Made by a program: the position numbers and the translations under genes. A DNA stretch of 8,426 nucleotides from Holophagaceae bacterium (lineage in GTDB: Bacteria > Acidobacteriota > Holophagae > Holophagales > Holophagaceae). The stretch lies in the NCBI GenBank assembly GCA_003538615.1, contig DPRT01000015.1, positions 217 to 8,642 on the forward strand. The letters are read 5' to 3'. The notes beneath the pieces were generated by a model that ran no database searches, had not been told where the DNA came from, and saw nothing but the letters and a program-made list of their open reading frames with translations. Shown here piece by piece: positions 1-5,693 of this stretch (within the stretch, counting starts at the first letter, position 1; each line of letters begins with the position of its first letter).

Positions 1-92
1 GACCGGGCCCAGGTCCGAGGGGCCAGGTTCCAACCACATTCCATTTGACCGGATGGATCCCCTAGACTGGGGCCACCCCACCGGAGCCCCAT
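1..92. promoter_or_regulatory. Upstream region of the MocR-type regulator gene
   Basis: No gene is supported here. The stretch contains a short inverted repeat GGTTCCAACC at 26-35, a -35-like TTGACC at 45-50 with no convincing -10 at normal spacing (TAGACT at 63-68 is too close), and the GGAG at 83-86 described separately. MocR regulators commonly bind just upstream of their own gene and often control a divergent neighbour, so an operator could lie here. That is inference from the family; the left neighbour is outside the window. Confidence 0.3.
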
Positions 93-95
93 CTG
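83..95 (+). promoter_or_regulatory. Shine-Dalgarno GGAG followed by a CTG start codon
   Basis: GGAG at 83-86 is followed by a six-base spacer and CTG at 93-95. In this frame there is a TAG stop at 63-65 and no ATG, GTG or TTG between it and the ATG at 171. The codons from 93 to 170 encode the expected N-terminal helix of the GntR domain (...EPVYLQIAHAL), which the ATG at 171 would cut off. The site therefore decides the start of the regulator. A sequencing error or an ATG-to-CTG mutation would give the same picture. Confidence 0.5.
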
Positions 96-1559
96 AGCGC
101 CAACACGCCCAACCTCTTTCTCGACCCCCAGAGCCGGGAGCCGGTCTACCTCCAGATCGCCCATGCCCTCATGCACGAGATCCACCGCAACCGGATGCGG
201 CCGGGGGATCCGCTGCCTGGATACCGGGTCCTGGGAGTCCGCCTTGGCGTCAGCCGCAACACGGTGATGGCCGCCTACCACGAGCTTCAGGCGGAGGGCT
301 GGGTTGTCTCCACGCCCGGTGAAGGGAGCGTGGTCGCGCCCCATCCGCCATCCCGGATGCCTGGAGGATCGGATAAATCGGAAGCGCCGGAGGCTGCCGC
401 CGCCATGGGATTCGACCTGTCTCCGGGGATCGATGCGGAAGTGCGGAAGGGTTCCCCGAGCCTCCTGAAGGTCGCCAGCGGCCTGCCGGATCCCCGGCTG
501 CTTCCGGGAGCGGAGCTGGCCCGGGCCTACCGCCGCGCGCTTGTCCTCAACCGCCAGCAGAATCTCGAACTGGAGGATCCCCAGGGCCATCCCATGCTGC
601 GGGACTCGTTGGCCCGGATGCTGCGCGACGCCCGGGGCATCAAGGCCTCCCCGGAGAATATCCTGGTGACCCGGGGCAGCCAGATGGCCCTTTTCCTGGT
701 GGCCCAGGCCCTGCTCGCCCCGGGCGACGTGGTGGCCGTCGAGGCCCTGGGCCAGCCCGACACCTGGGAGGCCTTTGCCCGGGCCGGGGCGCGCTGTCTG
801 CCCGTGCCCCTGGATGAAGAGGGCCTGAGGGTCGGGGCCCTGGACCAGCTGGCCCAGTCGGAGCGGTTGCGGGCCGCGTTCGTCACCCCCCTGCGCCAGT
901 ACCCGACGCTCGTGCAGCTTTCCCCGGAACGGCGCACACGTCTGATGGCGCTGGCCGAGACCCATCGTTTCGCGGTGATCGAGAACGACCAGGACAGCGA
1001 GTTCCTCTTCGAGGGCCGCCCCCGGGCGCCGCTGGCGGCCGAGGATCCCGCCGGAGTGGTCATCCACGTGGGGACCCTCAGCAAGATCTTCAGCCCCAAC
1101 CTCCGCCTGGGCTATGTGCATGGCCCGGCGCCACTCATCGCCCGGCTCCGCGCGTTGCGTCAGGCCCTGGATCGCCAGGGGGACATGGTTCTGGAGCGGG
1201 CCTTCGCCGAACTCCTTGATGACGGGGCCATCCACCGCCACCTCAACCGCATGCAGCAGACCTACCGGACCCGGCGCGATGCCCTGTGCCGGGCGCTGCA
1301 GCGATCCCTGGGGGAGGACCTGTCCTTCCGTGTTCCTGAAGGCGGGCTGGCGCTCTGGGCCAAGGTGAGGGAGGGCGTGGACGTGGACCGCTGGGCCGCC
1401 CGCGCCCTGGAGCATGGCGTCGCCTTCCAGCCTGGGCGCCGCTTTGCCTTCGACGGCGGTCCGGTCCAGCATCTGCGGTTGGGCTTCTCGAACTATCCGG
1501 AGTCCGATCTTGAGGAGGTCGCCCTCCGCATGCGTGCCGCGCTGGCGGAGGATCGATGA
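93..1559 (+). CDS. MocR-type transcriptional regulator (GntR winged helix + aminotransferase-like domain)
   Basis: Read from CTG 93 this is 488 residues, normal for MocR/PdxR/GabR regulators; from ATG 171 it is 462 and lacks the first helix of the DNA-binding domain. Residues about 15-85 are a GntR winged helix (VYLQIAHAL, RPGDPLP, LGVSRNTVMAAYHELQAEGW, then a Gly-containing wing). Residues about 120-485 are a fold-type I aminotransferase-like domain with GSQMALFL, TPLRQYPT, ENDQDSEF and TLSKIFSPNLRLGY. The lysine of TLSK (codon 1083-1085, K331) is the expected PLP Schiff-base residue. The usual EDDYDSEF motif reads ENDQDSEF and the usual EDPGYPG reads EALGQPD, so the cofactor pocket is atypical. 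Such proteins are DNA-binding sensors, generally not active transaminases. The stop overlaps the kinase start (ATGA), implying co-transcription and translational coupling. Family assignment is firm; target and ligand are unknown. Confidence 0.88.
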   Translation: MSANTPNLFLDPQSREPVYLQIAHALMHEIHRNRMRPGDPLPGYRVLGVRLGVSRNTVMAAYHELQAEGWVVSTPGEGSVVAPHPPSRMPGGSDKSEAPEAAAAMGFDLSPGIDAEVRKGSPSLLKVASGLPDPRLLPGAELARAYRRALVLNRQQNLELEDPQGHPMLRDSLARMLRDARGIKASPENILVTRGSQMALFLVAQALLAPGDVVAVEALGQPDTWEAFARAGARCLPVPLDEEGLRVGALDQLAQSERLRAAFVTPLRQYPTLVQLSPERRTRLMALAETHRFAVIENDQDSEFLFEGRPRAPLAAEDPAGVVIHVGTLSKIFSPNLRLGYVHGPAPLIARLRALRQALDRQGDMVLERAFAELLDDGAIHRHLNRMQQTYRTRRDALCRALQRSLGEDLSFRVPEGGLALWAKVREGVDVDRWAARALEHGVAFQPGRRFAFDGGPVQHLRLGFSNYPESDLEEVALRMRAALAEDR

Positions 1560-4500
1560 GTCTGCTGCTGACGGTCCTGGATGGCCGCATCACCCTCAGG
1601 GGCCTCCTGGGAGCCGGGGGCATGGGGGAGGTCCACCGGGCCTGGGATGCGGGACTCGAACGCCCCGTGGCCGTGAAGTTCGTGCGGAGCGCGGATCCGA
1701 AGGAGGCCGACCGGCTGCTCCTGGAGGCCCGGCTCCAGGCCCGGGTGGAGCACCCGAACGTGGTGCGGGTGCACGACACGGGCACCCTGAACGGCCGCCC
1801 CTGCATCCTCCTCCAGCTGGTCGAGGGGAAGACCTTCGCGGACCTGGATGCCGGCACCGATTGGCGGTTGAAGGTCAGCCTGGCGGCCCAGGCGGCCCGG
1901 GGGCTGGGCGCCGCGCACCGCCAGGGCCTCGTCCACCGGGACGTGAAGCCCGCCAACCTCCTGGTGGAGGCCTCACGGGAAGGGCTCCAGGCCCTCCTGT
2001 CCGATTTCGGCCTGGCGCGGGATGACGAGGGCGGCCTCACCCGGTCGGGCCTGCTGATGGGCACAGTGGATTTCATGGCCCCGGAGCAGGTGGCGGGCCT
2101 CTCCCCCGTGGATTTCCGGGCCGACATCTATGGGCTCGGCGCCACCCTCTACGCGGTGCTGGCGGGCCGTCCGCCCTTCCGGGATACAGCCGGTCCCACC
2201 GCAGAAGGACGGAGCACGCGGGACCTCCATGGCGCCACACCGGAAGGGGAGCTGCATCCCGGCGATCTGCTGCGGCGGGTGCTGGAGGAGGACCCCCGCT
2301 CCCTCGCCTCCGCTGTTCCGGGCCTGCCCCGGGACCTGGCCACGGTCGTGGCCAAGGCCATGGAAAAGGATCCTGTCCAGCGCTACGCCACGGCCGAGGC
2401 CCTAGCCGACGATCTCGACCGCGTACTGCGCGGGGAGCCCATTCTTGCTAGCCCTGTGGGGTGGCTGGAGCGCGGAGGCAGGTGGGCTCGGCGGAATCCC
2501 CTTCCTGCGCGCGCCCTGGGCGCGGGCCTTCTCGCGGTGCTTGGCGCCATCGGGTTCGTCGCGTGGAGCAGCCGCCGTTCGACCATCGCTTCCCACGAGG
2601 CGGCGCAGGTGGGCGCGGAAGCCAAGGCGCTCGAGCTGCGCCTGCGGCTGGCCCACCTGGCCCCGGCCCACGACCTGAGGCCCGTCATGGCCAAAATCGA
2701 TGCCAGCCTGCTGCACATGGACCAGCAGGACCGGGGACCGGCGTCGGGGGCCGTCGCCTATGCCCGGGGCCGGGTCCGGCTGGTTCTCGAGCGCCTGCCG
2801 GAGGCCCGCCGGGACCTTGAGGCGGCGCAGCGCCGGGGGTTCAAAGGCCGGGAGCTGGATGAGGCCCTGGGGTTGGTCTACGGCAAGCTCTACCAGCGCG
2901 ACCTGCCGGCGGTGGAGGTCATCCAGGAGCCGGCCGCCCGGGAGCGACGGCTGGCCGAGCTGCAGCGCGAATTCAAGGGACCCGCGCTGGCGCACCTGGA
3001 GGCGGCCGGGTTGGATCCGGTCCTCAAGGCCCACATCGCCCTGCTCCATGGCCGCTATGAAGAGGCTCGGAACTGGGCTCTTACCGCCCGACAGATGGAT
3101 GCGGAACGGACGGATGGCACCCTGCTGGCGGCCCAGGTCTGGGAGCGGGAGGGGAATGACGCCTTCAACCGGAAAGATCCCGACCGGGCCCTGGTGTGCG
3201 CCCGGGAAGGAACCCGGGTGGCCAAGAACCTGATGGAAGACCTGCGCAGCGATCCCGCGGTGCCCTTCATCATCGGGCGTTTGAAGGATCTGGAAGCGGT
3301 CGTCCTGGCCCAGCGGGGCGGCGACATCCGGCCATTGGCGGAGGAGGGTCTCTCCTACATCGACAAGGCCCTGGCGCTGAACCAGGACCTGGCCCCCCTC
3401 TGGCTGGCCAGGGTATCGCTGCTAGGTACCCTCGGCGTCGTGGACAACATGCAGGCCGACAGCGCCGGCATCCGCCATGCCGAGGAGATGGTGGCCGCCA
3501 GCAGGCGCGCCACCACCCTGTCCCCGGAATGGGGGGAGGCCCACATGCGCCTGGCCTGGTCCCACCAGAATCTGGGCAACAACCTGAACCAGCAGGGCCT
3601 GCCTAGCGGCTCCAACTACCAGGACGGCTACCGGGCGGCGATGGAGGCCTTCCGCCTTCAGTCCTGGAACCCGGACGCGCTGCTGATGGCCTTGACCAAC
3701 ATCAAGGGTGAGGTCAGCGCCAAAATGGATGACGGGCTGAATCCCAAGGAGGACATGGCCAAGCTCCAGGAACTCGCCAAGCAGTGGGAGGGTTTTCCGG
3801 GCGTGAGCCGGCTGCGGGCGTTGGGGATTTCGGCGGAGATTCCGATTCACCACGGACGTAGCGTCTGGATGGCGGGCGGGGACCCCGATCCGGTATTTGG
3901 CCGGGCCATGGCCGAATACCAGGAACTCATGAAGGCCGAGCCGGGGCAGGTGGGTCACCTTGCCAACTTTTGCTATGCGGCCTTTGAGCGCCTCAAGGCC
4001 CGGGGTTTCTCCGGGCGTCCCGGGGAGGACCTGATCCGGGAGGCCCTGCCCGGCCTCGAGGCGGCCATTCCCCACTATCCGGCCGTGCCCCTGCTGAAGG
4101 TCTGCAAGGCCCAGCTTTTGACCGCGCGGCTGCTGGCCCGGAGCCCGAGCATGGCCCTGGATCCTTCTCAGGTGGAAGCGGCCGGCAAGGCGGTCAGCGC
4201 CATGGAGGCCGCGCTCAAGCATCCCGCCGTGGGGGAAATTCGTGGCTGGTTCCGGCTGGCCCAGGCCGAGGCGGGATCCCGGGTCCTCGCCAGGCAGGCT
4301 CTGGCGGACTTCACCGAAGCCAGCCGCAGTATGCCGGTGATCCGGTCGCCCAAGGTGGGCATGGTCCGCGCATACCGCGCCCTGGGGACGGCGGTGGACC
4401 TGGACCGCGGGCTCAAGCTGAATGAAGAGCTGCTGAAAACCTCTGCTGCGGCCGACCCCGAGCCCTTGCTGCTGCAGGCCGTGCTCCTTAGGGATCTCGG

Positions 4501-4606
4501 CCGGGTGGAGGAGGCGGAGCGCTGGCGCCAGAAGGCCCTCGCCGCGCAGCCCCTCCTTGCGGGTCATCCCCTGATGCGCGCGGCTGCGAGCACTTCGGCC
4601 CGTTGA
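1556..4606 (+). CDS. Transmembrane Ser/Thr protein kinase with C-terminal TPR-like region
   Basis: This 1016-residue protein starts at the ATG overlapping the regulator's stop, with GGAGG at 1547-1551 four bases upstream. Residues about 12-290 form a complete Hanks-type (PknB-like) kinase: glycine loop GAGGMGEV (19-26), VAVK lysine K41, helix-C glutamate E57, HRDVKPAN (D129, K131, N134), DFG (150-152), and APEQ (175-178) after an activation loop containing T162, S164 and T170. All catalytic residues are present, so activity is expected. About 30 extra Gly/Arg/Glu-rich residues follow PPF (209-237). A juxtamembrane stretch (SPVGWLERGGRWARRNP) leads to one hydrophobic segment at about 318-337 followed by basic residues. 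Residues about 350-1010 are alpha-helical, Ala/Leu/Glu-rich and TPR-like (for example LHGRYEEARNWALTARQMDAE and LLRDLGRVEEAERWRQKALAAQP). If the segment spans the membrane, the kinase is cytoplasmic and the TPR part is periplasmic, suggesting a sensor or docking role. Substrates are unknown. Confidence 0.93.
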   Translation: MSLLLTVLDGRITLRGLLGAGGMGEVHRAWDAGLERPVAVKFVRSADPKEADRLLLEARLQARVEHPNVVRVHDTGTLNGRPCILLQLVEGKTFADLDAGTDWRLKVSLAAQAARGLGAAHRQGLVHRDVKPANLLVEASREGLQALLSDFGLARDDEGGLTRSGLLMGTVDFMAPEQVAGLSPVDFRADIYGLGATLYAVLAGRPPFRDTAGPTAEGRSTRDLHGATPEGELHPGDLLRRVLEEDPRSLASAVPGLPRDLATVVAKAMEKDPVQRYATAEALADDLDRVLRGEPILASPVGWLERGGRWARRNPLPARALGAGLLAVLGAIGFVAWSSRRSTIASHEAAQVGAEAKALELRLRLAHLAPAHDLRPVMAKIDASLLHMDQQDRGPASGAVAYARGRVRLVLERLPEARRDLEAAQRRGFKGRELDEALGLVYGKLYQRDLPAVEVIQEPAARERRLAELQREFKGPALAHLEAAGLDPVLKAHIALLHGRYEEARNWALTARQMDAERTDGTLLAAQVWEREGNDAFNRKDPDRALVCAREGTRVAKNLMEDLRSDPAVPFIIGRLKDLEAVVLAQRGGDIRPLAEEGLSYIDKALALNQDLAPLWLARVSLLGTLGVVDNMQADSAGIRHAEEMVAASRRATTLSPEWGEAHMRLAWSHQNLGNNLNQQGLPSGSNYQDGYRAAMEAFRLQSWNPDALLMALTNIKGEVSAKMDDGLNPKEDMAKLQELAKQWEGFPGVSRLRALGISAEIPIHHGRSVWMAGGDPDPVFGRAMAEYQELMKAEPGQVGHLANFCYAAFERLKARGFSGRPGEDLIREALPGLEAAIPHYPAVPLLKVCKAQLLTARLLARSPSMALDPSQVEAAGKAVSAMEAALKHPAVGEIRGWFRLAQAEAGSRVLARQALADFTEASRSMPVIRSPKVGMVRAYRALGTAVDLDRGLKLNEELLKTSAAADPEPLLLQAVLLRDLGRVEEAERWRQKALAAQPLLAGHPLMRAAASTSAR

Positions 4607-4680
4607 TCTTGTATTCAATCCATACGCCGCCTCCATAGATGACTTCATCGCATCGCAACGATTGGAGAGCTGGAATTCAC

Positions 4681-4709
4681 TTGAATACCGTTGAGGCTTG
4701 ATACCTAAT
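4681..4709 (+). promoter_or_regulatory. Candidate promoter (TTGAAT - 17 nt - CCTAAT)
   Basis: TTGAAT at 4681-4686 and CCTAAT at 4704-4709 are separated by 17 bases, the ideal housekeeping-sigma spacing. The -10 half matches TATAAT at four of six positions but lacks the highly conserved second A, so it is weak. It lies in the lower-GC stretch and would start RNA just upstream of the possible micropeptide at 4734. TTGAATACC (4681) and TTGATACC (4698) form an imperfect direct repeat inside it, which could also be a protein-binding site. Confidence 0.25.
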
Positions 4710-4733
4710 TGAAAACCTTCTCGGGAGTTCGTC

Positions 4734-4817
4734 ATGGATGCTGGTTTGCTTGCCTCTCTCTGTCTTGCATTGACTCTTTCAGTCCAGATGGCCATGCAGA
4801 GAGAAAACACAATGTAA
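4734..4817 (+). CDS. Possible 27-residue single-span membrane micropeptide
   Basis: ATG at 4734 opens a 27-codon frame ending in TAA at 4815-4817. GGGAG at 4723-4727 sits six bases before the ATG, a good ribosome binding site. The peptide begins MDAGLLASLCLALTL and ends QRENTM: an uninterrupted hydrophobic stretch of about 18 residues from position 3, followed by a short polar tail, as in small bacterial inner-membrane proteins. A promoter-like sequence lies at 4681-4709. I do not recognise a family. Chance is a serious alternative for so short a frame, because Leu/Ser-rich peptides arise easily from CT-rich DNA. If real it could act on the membrane kinase upstream or the envelope proteins downstream, but nothing in the sequence shows this. 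Confidence 0.28.
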   Translation: MDAGLLASLCLALTLSVQMAMQRENTM

Positions 4818-4936
4818 TAGGGTTGTTTTCATCGTGGGGTCTGGCCGGGAGGGTGGCGTTGCCCTCACTCACAGGCGAACCTTTTGGGCACGGTGTACTT
4901 ATCCAAATTAGGGGGGCGAAGCAGGGCGGGTCTGGT

Positions 4937-4968
4937 CCTGTCGGCCTGAGACTCCCCAGGCCGACAGG
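4937..4968 (+). terminator. Perfect 12-bp inverted repeat, possible terminator or RNA 3' end
   Basis: CCTGTCGGCCTG (4937-4948) and CAGGCCGACAGG (4957-4968) are exact reverse complements around an eight-base loop AGACTCCC. As RNA this is a very stable hairpin. It could end the kinase transcript or a short RNA from the lower-GC stretch. No T-run follows on either strand (GAGATATTC on the plus strand), so it is not a classical intrinsic terminator. A protein-binding palindrome is also possible. The repeat is certain; the role is not. Confidence 0.4.
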
Positions 4969-5064
4969 GAGATATTCAAGTGGGCGATGCGGGCGAGCCG
5001 CTCGCTTGGCCGTGGGCTTTGGGTGCAATTGCCGCGAAGGTGGACCGATTTCCCCCCTCCCGCC

Positions 5065-5124
5065 GGTGGCCCACCTCCTTTCCTGAAACCGTGCCTGGGA
5101 GGCGAGAAGGCTGGGGCCGAGCCT
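5065..5124 (+). promoter_or_regulatory. Repeated leader element, copy 1 (35-nt core plus stem)
   Basis: The core at 5065-5099 matches 7095-7129 at 31 of 35 positions without gaps. Conserved blocks are GGCCCACC, CCTTTCC, GAAA and CGTGCCTGGG. Inside it CCCA (5070-5073) can pair with TGGG (5096-5099), and TTTC-NN-GAAA is an inverted repeat. Eight bases after the core is a 5-bp stem AGGCT/AGCCT (5108-5124) with loop GGGGCCG. The core ends 74 bases before the ATG at 5174. Possible roles are a structured RNA leader, an operator or a promoter; I recognise no known riboswitch or sigma-factor consensus. Confidence 0.55.
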
Positions 5125-5132
5125 GGGGATGG

Positions 5133-5166
5133 CCGCGGTCCATGCCGGGGCGCGCCCCCACCGCGG
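5133..5166 (+). promoter_or_regulatory. GC-rich hairpin overlapping the ribosome binding site of the gene at 5174
   Basis: CCGCGGT (5133-5139) pairs perfectly with ACCGCGG (5160-5166). Between them GGGGCGCGCCCC (5147-5158) is itself a perfect palindrome that can form an inner stem. The right outer arm shares bases with the Shine-Dalgarno GGAG at 5165-5168, five bases before the ATG. As RNA the fold should hinder ribosome access, so translation may depend on opening it. GC-rich leaders form such stems by chance more often than average, which lowers confidence in regulation. Confidence 0.4.
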
Positions 5167-5173
5167 AGTCCCC

Positions 5174-5686
5174 ATGCTCAAACCCCTCGCCCTCGCCACC
5201 CTGCTGCTCTGCGCCCCCGCCTCGGCCCAGGCCCCCACCACGCACCTGGGGGTGCCCGCCTCGGAGCTGGTGGCCCTGGATCTCGCCGTGCGGTGCGATC
5301 TCAACACCGGTGCGGAAACCCTGGATCAGGGCGTCTACCAGAACGGCACCTGGTCGTTCCAATCGGGCGCGAAGCCGTTCCGTGTGCCCAAGGGCCGCAC
5401 GCTCATCATCACGGATGCCCAGGCCTGGGTGCTGCATGAGCCGGGGACTGGAACTCCCGCCTCCCTCGAGCTGCTGCTGGAGCACTCCGCATCCGGCTAC
5501 TCCGGCAGCATGGCCCTCTTCACGTTCGCGGACATCCCCGCCAACGCCATGGGGGTGAAGCGCCAGACCTGGACCAGCGGCTTCATGGTGCCCGAGGGCA
5601 TGACCGTGAGGATCTGGGCCCAGCAGTTCTATCCCAAGAGCCTGATGTCCATGGCCCGCATCGTCCTGCATGGCTACTACCTCTGA
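5174..5686 (+). CDS. Small secreted beta-rich protein of unknown function
   Basis: The chosen start ATG 5174 has GGAG five bases upstream and gives an immediate Sec signal peptide (MLKPLALATLLLCAPASAQA, cleavage near residues 18-20). An upstream in-frame ATG at 5129 would put 15 unrelated residues before the signal and lies in the leader hairpin. The precursor is 170 residues. The mature part has one Cys (C41), no membrane segment and alternating beta-type sequence. Two segments resemble each other: F69 RVPKGRTLIITDAQAW and F137 MVPEGMTVRIWAQQF, both with a VP-[KE]-G-x-T core, which suggests a two-part beta sandwich. The end (RIVLHGYYL) recalls the last strand of small jelly-roll domains that cap trimeric fibres; that is only a resemblance. 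It is first of four exported-protein genes and ends seven bases before the next start, so the two are very likely co-translated. I do not recognise a named family. Confidence 0.85.
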   Translation: MLKPLALATLLLCAPASAQAPTTHLGVPASELVALDLAVRCDLNTGAETLDQGVYQNGTWSFQSGAKPFRVPKGRTLIITDAQAWVLHEPGTGTPASLELLLEHSASGYSGSMALFTFADIPANAMGVKRQTWTSGFMVPEGMTVRIWAQQFYPKSLMSMARIVLHGYYL

Positions 5687-5693
5687 GGCATCC

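Larger units (their letters stand above)
4607..5173. other. Long intergenic region between the kinase gene and the exported-protein genes
   Basis: No conventional gene is supported across these 567 bases. GC is visibly lower from about 4607 to 4840 than in the genes either side, then rises again. Contents in order: a weak promoter-like pair (4681-4709), a possible 27-codon ORF (4734-4817), a small stem GAGGG/CCCTC around 4850, a perfect 12-bp inverted repeat (4937-4968), a short stem GCGAG-CCG-CTCGC (4993-5005), the repeated leader element (5065-5099) and its stem (5108-5124), and a GC-rich hairpin next to the ribosome binding site (5133-5166). No T-run terminator is seen directly after the kinase gene. 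Longer open frames here (for example 4709-5086) start within AT-rich sequence, have no protein-like composition and are not called. Confidence 0.7.

Noticed and set aside
1..15. A partial third copy of the leader element at the window start (CCGGGCCCAGG)
   Set aside because: Only 11 bases match the reverse complement of copy 2, mostly through the GGGCCC palindrome, and the match does not continue into the conserved core.
53..322. An 89-codon plus-strand frame at the window start
   Set aside because: It overlaps the winged-helix coding sequence in another frame and encodes Pro/Arg-rich low-complexity sequence.
3422..4810. A 462-codon open frame on the minus strand opposite the kinase C-terminal region
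   Set aside because: No recognisable domain, no convincing ribosome binding site, and it sits antisense to a continuous TPR-like coding region; a GC-bias shadow.
4868..4900. Resemblance to the first part of a c-di-GMP-I (GEMM) riboswitch (ACAGGCGAACC...GGGCACGG)
   Set aside because: The consensus segments that should follow (GACGCAAAGC and the CCTAAACC / TAGC part) are absent and the pairing does not fit, so the likeness is superficial.
4709..5086. A 125-codon plus-strand frame in the intergenic region, starting at TTG
   Set aside because: It has no ribosome binding site, its composition is not protein-like, and it runs through the perfect inverted repeat and into the leader element.
5174..5686. 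Assigning the small secreted protein to a phage tail or C1q-like family
   Set aside because: The last strand is suggestive, but there are no decisive motifs and no phage genes nearby; it is left as unknown.
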